Shown: in pieces, positions 57,931 through 64,000 of the stretch
How the letters are laid out: each line of letters opens with the position of its first letter
How positions within the stretch are numbered: position 1 is the stretch's first letter
Source: Deinococcus aestuarii
GTDB lineage: Bacteria > Deinococcota > Deinococci > Deinococcales > Deinococcaceae
Assembly (NCBI RefSeq): GCF_018863415.1
Contig: NZ_JAHKSN010000013.1
Location: 1 to 64,000, forward strand
Reading direction: 5' to 3'
DNA: 64,000 nucleotides
Made by a program: the position numbers and the translations under genes
Notes under the pieces: generated by a model
Seen by the model: the letters and a program-made list of their open reading frames with translations, nothing else
What the model was told of the DNA's origin: nothing
Databases searched by the model: none

Positions 57931-58055
57931 TTGAGGACGTTAGACCCCACCCCGGCTGTGGGAGGATGTCGCTTATCGCTCCCGAACTCACCCGCGCATC
58001 GGGCGGGCCGGGGGACGGCTCTCCGGCACGGCAGAATCCCCGCACGACGCCCCGG

Positions 58056-58088
58056 CTATACCCGGGCTTTACCCCGGGGCGTCAAGCT
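58056..58088 (+). promoter_or_regulatory. TATAC-N6-TTTAC site C
   Basis: CTATAC 58056-58061, CCGGGC, TTTACC 58068-58073, nine bases, CAAGCT 58083-58088 (-10). The ATG at 58096 is 7 nt downstream, so the message is probably leaderless. Confidence 0.65.
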
Positions 58089-58095
58089 CCGGAAC

Positions 58096-58614
58096 ATGAG
58101 ACCCGGTCCGCCCATCAACGTCGCCGGTGTGCTGGGAACCCTCACGCTGCTTTCGGGGGCCCGGGCCGCCGGGTGGACCGTCTCGCTCTCGGCGACCGAC
58201 CCCGCCCTCGTCTGCGGGGCCAGGGTCACACCGGACCTGCGGCTGGGCACACCCCCGGCGGGGACGAAGAGCCTGGCGGTCATCTTCTGGGACGAGCGCC
58301 CGGGTGGATTGAGCGGTCGCTGGAGCGTCTTCGACCTCCCGCTCGGCACGGCCCGACTGGCCCCAGGGGCGGCCCCAGGGGCAGCGGCCCGGCCAGCACC
58401 GGGCGGCGGCAGGGTGACCCGCAACGAGGCCGGGCAACTCAGCTACACCGCGCCGTGCGGAAAGGGCAAGCACGACCTGTACGTCGACCTGTACGCTCTC
58501 GACGTCCCCAGCCTGAACCTGCCCGCCGGGACCCCGCTGCAACAGGTTCACGCGGCCATCAAGCGGCACAGGATTCTGGAGGCCAAGGCGCACGTGACGC
58601 GGGTGAACCCGTGA
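58096..58614 (+). CDS. PEBP-family protein (YbhB/YbcL-like), exported
   Basis: 172 aa. A hydrophobic N-terminus (PINVAGVLGTLTLLSGARAAG) could be a signal peptide. The body has the PEBP order: a ligand strand TDPALVCGARVTPDLRLGTPPAGTKSLAVIFWDERPG, then the helix/loop LSGRWSVFDLP (usually D-P-D-A, W-W-x-x-x-x-I-P) and CGKGKHDLYVDLYALDVP (the H-x-Y..L-Y-A-L-D block). Family members bind phosphate-containing ligands. It overlaps the next gene by 4 nt (GTGA). Confidence 0.7.
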   Translation: MRPGPPINVAGVLGTLTLLSGARAAGWTVSLSATDPALVCGARVTPDLRLGTPPAGTKSLAVIFWDERPGGLSGRWSVFDLPLGTARLAPGAAPGAAARPAPGGGRVTRNEAGQLSYTAPCGKGKHDLYVDLYALDVPSLNLPAGTPLQQVHAAIKRHRILEAKAHVTRVNP

Positions 58615-59666
58615 GGCTCGCCTGCGCCGCCGCCCTGGTCGCGGCCCTGACCGCCGGCGCCGCCCACGGGCTGAACCTCTACGCCCACACCCGGGTGGGG
58701 ATGTTCAGCCCCGCGGTCAAGGGTATTCCCGCCCGCGTCTACGTTCCCAACGGCAAGGACAACACCGTCAGCGTGATCGACCCCGCCTCCTTCCGGGTCA
58801 TCCGCACCTTCCCGGTGGACGAGGAGCCGCAGCACGTGGTGCCGTCGCACGACCTGCGGACGCTGTGGGTCGCCAGCGATCAGGGGCGGCAGGCGTTGAC
58901 GCCCATCAACCCCCGGACGGGCCTCCCGGGCCAGCCAGTCCCGGTTCCCGATCCCTACAACCTCTACTTCACCCCGGATGGCCGCTCCACCCTGGTGGTG
59001 GCCGAGAACGAGGCGAAGCTGATCTTCCTGTCGGCGCGGACCATGCAGCCCCAGTACGAAATCAAGGTGCCGTGCAAGGGCGTGAACCACCTGGACTTCA
59101 GCCCCGACGGACAGCACCTGCTCGCGGCCTGCGAGTTCAGCGGCGACCTGATCAAGGTGGACCTTCTGGCCCGCCGCGTCACCGGCGTCATGCACGCGGG
59201 CGGGATGCCGCAGGACGTGAAAATCTCGCCCGACGGTTCGGTGTACTACGTGGCGGACATGATGGCGAACGGGCTGCGTGTGATTGACGGCTCGGGCGAC
59301 ACCCCCCGCAAGGTCGCCTTTATCCCCAGCGGCAGGGGCACGCACGGCCTGTACCCCAGCCGGGACGGCACGCGCCTCTTTATCTCCAACCGCGGCGAGG
59401 GCACCGTGTCCGTGCTCGACTTCGCCTCCCGGCACCTGATCGCGCGCTGGAGCGTCCCGGGGGGCGGCAGCCCCGACATGGGCAGCGTCTCGGCGGACGG
59501 GAAGCAACTCTGGCTCTCGGGGCGGTACAGCGACGTGGTCTACGTGTTCGACACGCGGACCGGCCGGGTGCTCAAGGAGATTCAGGTTGGGCGCGGCCCG
59601 CACGGCCTGACCTACTTCCCCCAGCCCGGGCGCTATTCTCTGGGACACACCGGCAACTACCGCTGA
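58611..59666 (+). CDS. Secreted YVTN-type beta-propeller protein
   Basis: 351 aa from a GTG at 58611 coupled to the preceding stop. Signal peptide (VRLACAAALVAALTAGAAHG) and seven propeller-like repeats: ARVYVPNGKDNTVSVIDPASFRVIRTFPVDEEPQHVVPSHD, NLYFTPDGRSTLVVAENEAKLIFLSART, HLDFSPDGQHLLAACEFSGDLIKVDLLARR, DVKISPDGSVYYVADMMANGLRVID, HGLYPSRDGTRLFISNRGEGTVSVLD, and the final SGRYSDVVYVFDTRTGRVLKEIQVGRGPHGL. These proteins often bind quinones, metals or surface ligands. Same operon as the PEBP-like gene. Confidence 0.75.
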   Translation: MRLACAAALVAALTAGAAHGLNLYAHTRVGMFSPAVKGIPARVYVPNGKDNTVSVIDPASFRVIRTFPVDEEPQHVVPSHDLRTLWVASDQGRQALTPINPRTGLPGQPVPVPDPYNLYFTPDGRSTLVVAENEAKLIFLSARTMQPQYEIKVPCKGVNHLDFSPDGQHLLAACEFSGDLIKVDLLARRVTGVMHAGGMPQDVKISPDGSVYYVADMMANGLRVIDGSGDTPRKVAFIPSGRGTHGLYPSRDGTRLFISNRGEGTVSVLDFASRHLIARWSVPGGGSPDMGSVSADGKQLWLSGRYSDVVYVFDTRTGRVLKEIQVGRGPHGLTYFPQPGRYSLGHTGNYR

Positions 59667-59745
59667 ACGGGGCCTCCCCGCACCAAGTGTCCTCTCCGGT
59701 GACTGCCTGGCCGGGGGAGGGGGGTTGGGGGACCTCGCCAGCGCG

Positions 59746-59778
59746 GTATACCAGTCCTTTACCCCCTCCGGGTACTGT
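59746..59778 (+). promoter_or_regulatory. TATAC-N6-TTTAC site D (leader peptide/uppP)
   Basis: GTATAC 59746-59751, CAGTCC, TTTACC 59758-59763, nine bases, TACTGT 59773-59778. An ATG follows after 7 nt (59786), so the transcript is probably leaderless and begins with the 18-codon leader. Confidence 0.65.
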
Positions 59779-59785
59779 CCCCGGC

Positions 59786-59842
59786 ATGACCTGTCTCGTG
59801 ACGGCCCCCGTTCCTCGTCCCTGTCCTGTGGTCCGGGTGTGA
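59786..59842 (+). CDS. 18-aa leader peptide, coupled to uppP
   Basis: ATG at 59786 opens MTCLVTAPVPRPCPVVRV, ending at the TGA 59840-59842, which overlaps the GTG start of uppP (59839) as GTGA. The -10 (TACTGT) lies 7 nt before this ATG, the spacing seen for other leaderless starts here. The peptide is Pro/Cys-rich with a string PVPRPCPVV that could slow ribosomes. It could be a true coupled leader or simply the first coding frame for reinitiation. No earlier uppP start with a ribosome site is visible. Confidence 0.5.
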   Translation: MTCLVTAPVPRPCPVVRV

Positions 59843-60684
59843 ATCCCCTGGTGAGCGCCGTGTTCCTCGGGGTGGTCGAGGGCCTGACGGAGTTCCTGCC
59901 GGTCTCCTCGACCGGGCACCTAATCGTCGCCGAGCGCCTAATCGGCTACCGCGACGTGGGCGAGACCTTTACCATCGTGATCCAGCTCGGGGCCATCCTG
60001 GCGGTGGTGTGGTTTTACCTGCGCGAACTGCTGGACAAGCTCGGTGCGCTCCTGAGGGGTCAACCCCAGGCCCGACGCTTCTGGCTCAACCTGGTGATCG
60101 CCTCGCTGCCCGCCGCCGTGGTGGGGTTGCTGTTCGAGAACGCCATCAAAGCCGTGCTGTTCTCGCCGACCACCGTGGCGCTCAGCCTGATCGTCGGCGG
60201 TGTCATCCTCTGGGTGGTTGAGGCGCGCCGGGCTCAGCCGACGACGGTGTCGGTCGTGGACCCGCAGCACACCCCGGAGCCCGATCTCTACGGCGTCACG
60301 CCCCGGCAGGCGCTGACCATCGGCCTCGCCCAGGCCGTGGCGGTGATTCCCGGCGTGTCGCGGAGCGGCGCGAGCATCGTGGGCGGGCTGCTGAGCGGCC
60401 TGGACCGGGTGACGGCGACCGCCTTCTCGTTTTTCATGGGCATCCCGGTGCTGGGCGCGGCGGGGCTGTACAGCCTGTACAAGGCCCGGCACACGCTGGG
60501 ACAGATCGAGGGCGGCGCGCCGGCCCTCCTCGTCGGCACCGCCGTGTCGTTCGTGACGGCGCTGCTGGCGGTGTCGTGGCTGCTGAGGTACGTGTCCCGC
60601 CACGATTTCCGGAGCTTCGCCGTGTACCGCGTCGTCTTCGGTGCCGTCATCCTGGCCCTGGTGGCGGCGGGAGCGCTGCGGTAG
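59839..60684 (+). CDS. uppP: Undecaprenyl-diphosphatase UppP (BacA)
   Basis: 281 aa from the GTG at 59839. Family motifs are intact: GVVEGLTEFLPVSSTGHLIVAE (catalytic Glu and Ser region) and AVIPGVSRSGASIVGGLL. Several TM helices follow. The enzyme recycles undecaprenyl pyrophosphate to the monophosphate carrier for peptidoglycan and other envelope polymers. It also confers bacitracin resistance in many bacteria. Together with the PAP2 phosphatase at 62845 and the transglycosylase-like gene at 60986, it gives the cluster an envelope theme. Confidence 0.9.
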   Translation: MNPLVSAVFLGVVEGLTEFLPVSSTGHLIVAERLIGYRDVGETFTIVIQLGAILAVVWFYLRELLDKLGALLRGQPQARRFWLNLVIASLPAAVVGLLFENAIKAVLFSPTTVALSLIVGGVILWVVEARRAQPTTVSVVDPQHTPEPDLYGVTPRQALTIGLAQAVAVIPGVSRSGASIVGGLLSGLDRVTATAFSFFMGIPVLGAAGLYSLYKARHTLGQIEGGAPALLVGTAVSFVTALLAVSWLLRYVSRHDFRSFAVYRVVFGAVILALVAAGALR

Positions 60685-60985
60685 GCACTGGGGGCGAGCT
60701 GGAGTGTCCTCGCGCCGCTGGCACGCCGTGTTCGGGGGCTGGGCCACCTGTCCCGGCGGTTCGGCGCCCTGCGGAGGAGACCGCCACCGCCCGTGAAGAG
60801 TCCTGGGCCGGTGTGATTCCTGCCGCCGCTTCAGGGCCAGGTGCAGGGTCACGCGCCAGCCTTCTGGGCTCGTGCAGACACGTTCCGCAGGGGTTCCACG
60901 TGCCGTCGCTCGGAACCTCCCCCAGGGCCTCGAACCCGGCTGGCGGCGAGAGCCTCCCCGAAACCCGACCCCGGGCCGGACGGGT
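60685..60985. other. 301-bp intergenic stretch
   Basis: Between convergent uppP and the 60986 gene. No gene or clear terminator hairpin is seen. Confidence 0.45.
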
Positions 60986-61738
60986 TCAGGCGGGAAAGCG
61001 TCCACGGCCATGTCCTGCGATCCTGCCGACCCCGCTGCCGACAGCCACCTGGGCAGGTTGCCCGGTCGCCGTGGTACTTCCCGGCCAGGACGCCCGGGTC
61101 CTCAGCCAGGTCGCGTGTTCGGCGATCAGGCGGCCACGCTCGCTGGCCTGGGGATGGACGTGGACGCCCCGTCGCCCGGTGAACCCGAGGCTGTACAGCG
61201 TGGCGAGGATCTCCGGGCGGTGCGCGATGGGCACCCCTGCCCCCGCCCAGTGGTCCGCCGTGGCCCTCAGGCAGGCGGCGACCAGGTGCGGGGCTGCGAG
61301 GGGGTCGAGCAGCAGCCGAAGCTGCGCTGGCAGGTCGGGCGGCACCTCCAGATAGCCCAGCGCACCGAGGCGGCGCAGGGTGCCCACCTTCATCTGGGCG
61401 CGGCCCAGGCTGAAGGTCTCGACGGGTCGGCCCGCCAGCCACCCGGCCAGCCGCCGGAGGGCCGCCGCCGGGCGCTCCGGCAGCGAGACGGTCAGGCGCA
61501 GCAAGATCTGCTGGAGGTGATCGTACCCGTCGAGGCGCACCTGCTCGTCGGCCAGGACGGCGGCAATCAGAGTGGCATCGACGCCGTACCGGTCCGCCGC
61601 GTTCCGGGTGGCCCGCTCGTCGGTCGAGGTGAACCGGACGCGACGCAGCCTGGCGGCGTGCGCACGGGGCTGTGCGGGTGGCCGTCCGGCAGGAAGGTCT
61701 GGCCGGGCGGGAAGCGACTCGGGCGTCAGGGTGATCAT
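60986..61738 (-). CDS. Lysozyme-like/transglycosylase-like protein
   Basis: 250 aa from the ATG at 61738 (leaderless, 6 nt after GATCAT). The central part (NAADRYGVDATLIAAVLADEQVRLDGYDHLQQILLRL, with a DEQ glutamate, then TFSLGRAQMKVGTLRRLGALG) resembles the catalytic region of soluble lytic transglycosylases and goose-type lysozyme, where E is followed by a G-x-x-Q-M/I block. The Pro/Arg-rich N-terminus has no obvious signal peptide from this start. Site E controls it. The enzymatic assignment is moderate. Confidence 0.55.
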   Translation of the reverse strand: MITLTPESLPARPDLPAGRPPAQPRAHAARLRRVRFTSTDERATRNAADRYGVDATLIAAVLADEQVRLDGYDHLQQILLRLTVSLPERPAAALRRLAGWLAGRPVETFSLGRAQMKVGTLRRLGALGYLEVPPDLPAQLRLLLDPLAAPHLVAACLRATADHWAGAGVPIAHRPEILATLYSLGFTGRRGVHVHPQASERGRLIAEHATWLRTRASWPGSTTATGQPAQVAVGSGVGRIAGHGRGRFPA

Positions 61739-61744
61739 GCGGCC

Positions 61745-61777
61745 ATGATCTGCCGGAGACGTAAAAGGGCCGTATAG
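61745..61777 (-). promoter_or_regulatory. TATAC-N6-TTTAC site E
   Basis: Minus strand: CTATAC (61777-61772), GGCCCT, TTTACG (61765-61760), nine bases, GATCAT (61750-61745), 6 bp, ATG at 61738. Leaderless. Confidence 0.65.
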
Positions 61778-62111
61778 GCGCCTGCGGTCGGGCAGGGGGC
61801 CGCCAGTGAAGCTGGCGAGACCGCCCGGCAGGAGAGGCAAGGCAGCCATCAGATGCGTAACCGTCGCGCGTCATGCTCCCCGGGCGGCGGTCACCGGCGA
61901 TTCCACTGAGTCACCTCCTCCTGGAACCGCCACGCCCCGGCCCTCGGCGCCTCCCCCTCCTGCCGGGCGCTGCCAGCCTGCCGCCCGAACGTCACGTTCC
62001 CGCCCCGGCCGGGCGCCCCACACCAGACCCGCCACAGAACCCCTTTCCCTACCAACCACAGGGATGGGGACGCCCCGGAACACCCCGCACCCTTCCTGAT
62101 GCGCGCCAGCG

Positions 62112-62165
62112 TTATACGCGGACTTTACCGTCTTATACGGCCTTTTTACCGGCCGCTCCTACGCT
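62112..62165 (+). promoter_or_regulatory. Tandem TATAC-N6-TTTAC sites F1/F2
   Basis: F1: TTATAC 62112-62117, GCGGAC, TTTACC 62124-62129. F2: TTATAC 62133-62138, GGCCTT, TTTACC 62145-62150, nine bases, TACGCT 62160-62165 (-10). The two sites are exactly 21 bp apart. They serve the PepSY gene at 62205. Confidence 0.7.
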
Positions 62166-62204
62166 CCGGGCACGCAGAAGGAATCTGCGGACAAGGAGAA
62201 CACC

Positions 62205-62705
62205 ATGCGCAAGAATGTCAAGACCGTCCTGCTCACCCTCACCGCCCTGACCGCCGTCGGCCTCCCACTCGCCGGGCACGCCTTCGCCCAGGGGAAGGCC
62301 CCCTCCGCCCAGGTGGCCCAGGGCGGTCAGGCGAGTCAGGACGCGGAAACCAACGATGACCAGGGCGGCGCCGTGCGGGGCAGCATCCAGCTTCCCGACG
62401 ACCCGCAGGGCACGGAGGTGCCGGACGCGCAGGAAGAGGCCCAGTACCGTTCGCTGGCGAAGATCACGCCCACTCAGGCCCAGCAGGCCGCTCAGGCCGC
62501 CGTGCCCGGCACGGTCACCAGCGTGAAGCTCGAAGACCAGGACGGCAGCCTGGTGTACGCCGTGGTGATCGGCCAGACCGAGGTGGCGGTGGACGCCGGG
62601 AACGGCCAGGTCCTGCGCCAGGAGGCCGCCGGTCAGGACCAGGGCACCGACCAGGAGACGGGTGGACAGGAGGGCCCCGAGACGGGCGAGAGCGGCACCA
62701 ACTGA
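62205..62705 (+). CDS. Secreted PepSY-domain protein
   Basis: 166 aa, AAGGAG before the ATG. Signal peptide (MRKNVKTVLLTLTALTAVGLPLAGHAFAQ), an acidic Gln-rich linker, then a PepSY domain (AKITPTQAQQAAQAAVPGTVTSVKLEDQDGSLVYAVVIGQTEVAVDAGNGQVLRQ) and an acidic Gly-rich tail. PepSY domains inhibit or bind proteases outside the membrane. It is controlled by the double site F1/F2 and ended by the hairpin at 62761. Highly expressed-looking start. Confidence 0.85.
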   Translation: MRKNVKTVLLTLTALTAVGLPLAGHAFAQGKAPSAQVAQGGQASQDAETNDDQGGAVRGSIQLPDDPQGTEVPDAQEEAQYRSLAKITPTQAQQAAQAAVPGTVTSVKLEDQDGSLVYAVVIGQTEVAVDAGNGQVLRQEAAGQDQGTDQETGGQEGPETGESGTN

Positions 62706-62760
62706 GTTCCCGCGCCCGGTGGCTGAACGCTGACCCGGCCACCACCTGACCCACCTCACC

Positions 62761-62791
62761 ACGACGGGCACCTTCCCAGGGTGCCCGTCGT
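62761..62791 (+). terminator. Strong hairpin terminator
   Basis: ACGACGGGCACC (62761-62772) pairs with GGTGCCCGTCGT (62780-62791), 12 bp perfect, after the PepSY gene. Confidence 0.75.
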
Positions 62792-62805
62792 CCTCTCGCC
62801 CGACG

Positions 62806-62838
62806 GTATACCGCGTCTTTACCTTCCTCGGGCAAGCT
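62806..62838 (+). promoter_or_regulatory. TATAC-N6-TTTAC site G (PAP2/response regulator operon)
   Basis: GTATAC 62806-62811, CGCGTC, TTTACC 62818-62823, nine bases, CAAGCT 62833-62838, 6 bp, ATG 62845. It drives the operon that contains the OmpR-family regulator, so the site may be autoregulatory. Confidence 0.7.
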
Positions 62839-62844
62839 GCGGGT

Positions 62845-63506
<662 letters not shown>

Positions 63507-63510
<4 letters not shown>

Positions 63511-64000
63511 GACTCCTGATCGTCGAGGACGACCCCCATATCGCCGAACTGCTGAGCGACGGCCTGACCGAGGAGGGCTACGAGTGCGACCGGGCCGCGA
63601 GCGCCGCCGAGGGCCGCGAACTCGCCCGGCTGTTTCCCTACGGCCTGCTGATCCTGGACGTGATGCTCCCCGAGGGCATCGACGCCGGGTACCGACTGGG
63701 GCGGCAGCTCAGGGAGGGCGGCCTGAACACCCCCATCTTGTACCTCACCGCCCGGGGCACCGTCGAGGACCGGGTGGAGGGGCTGGAGGCGGGCGGGGAC
63801 GACTACCTGGTCAAGCCGTTCGCGTTCAAGGAACTGCGGGCGCGGGTGCGGGCCCTGCTGCGGCGGGCGAGCGGCAACGCCCAGAACACGGTCACCCTGC
63901 CGGGGGGCTGGGTGATGGACCTGGGGGGCCGGGAACTCTACGCTACGGGCGTCCGTGCCGAGCTGACCCGCCGGGAGTTCGCGCTGCTGGAACTGCTGGT
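63507..64000 (+). CDS. OmpR-family response regulator, truncated by window edge
   Basis: Starts at the ATG 63507 and runs off the window. Receiver domain: MRLLIVEDDPHIAELL, then LLILDVMLPEGID (phospho-Asp), PILYLTARGT, DDYLVKPF. A DNA-binding winged helix begins (VTLPGGWVMDLGGRELYATGVRAELTRREFALLELL). OmpR/PhoB proteins bind 11-bp-spaced direct repeats. The TATAC-N6-TTTAC pairs upstream have exactly that spacing, so this is the prime candidate regulator. The cognate kinase would lie beyond 64000. Confidence 0.9.

Overview
The window is about 68-70% GC. Several genes look leaderless, with a -10 element 6-7 nt before the ATG. It carries iteron-type rep genes, an IrrE/ImmA-type protease and many small secreted proteins. 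All this suggests a large plasmid or megaplasmid of a Deinococcus-like bacterium. That identification is inference from gene content and promoter style; no rRNA or core chromosomal marker is present.

Layout. (1) 0-7.1 kb: an IS end interrupts a DUF4276 gene. Then come a membrane protein, 1.85 kb with no convincing gene, an HTH regulator with a clear dyad operator, two convergent plasmid/phage-type proteins, and a three-gene operon with a zincin-like metallopeptidase. (2) 7.1-14.5 kb: a MazF-type toxin-antitoxin (TA) module between two diverged direct repeats, a lambda O/P-like replication module (initiator plus DnaC-like loader) with repeats inside the initiator gene, a broken HNH gene, a second TA pair, a broken tyrosine recombinase and a decayed secreted-type gene. 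This looks like a degraded integrated element. (3) 14.6-21.5 kb: a membrane-NERD-DnaJ fusion with a partner gene, two small HTH regulators, a JAMM-fold protein that has lost its catalytic residues, and an AbiE TA system beside a frameshifted AbiEi. (4) 21.6-33.8 kb: two complete iteron replicons and a third dead one. Each follows a copy of the same 136-aa gene (intact, pseudo, and remnant). Between them lie a UvrD-like helicase, a broken Dam-type methylase and secreted proteins, followed by HigBA.

(5) 33.9-42.9 kb is the most notable island. A four-gene bacterial ubiquitin-like operon (multi-ubiquitin-like protein, E2-like, JAMM protease, E1/ThiF-like) reads leftward. Rightward, from the same 198-bp AT-rich intergenic region, runs an operon of XRE repressor, ImmA/IrrE protease, SbcD and SbcC. 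The regulator pair resembles the CapH/CapP and DdrO/IrrE DNA-damage switches, so a damage-controlled conjugation plus end-processing system is a reasonable hypothesis.

(6) 43-50 kb: a diguanylate cyclase, a secreted protein, and a parAB partition locus with an 18-bp perfect palindrome upstream. (7) 49-55.6 kb: an MFS exporter divergent from an SgrR-like regulator, lipoproteins, and a stand-alone receiver protein.

(8) 55.9-64 kb: envelope and secreted genes (ComEA-like, PEBP-like, beta-propeller, UppP, transglycosylase-like, PepSY, PAP2 phosphatase) ending in an OmpR-family response regulator cut by the window edge. Seven promoters here share one architecture: TATAC-N6-TTTAC, then nine bases, then a -10-like hexamer. 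This is a candidate regulon of that response regulator.
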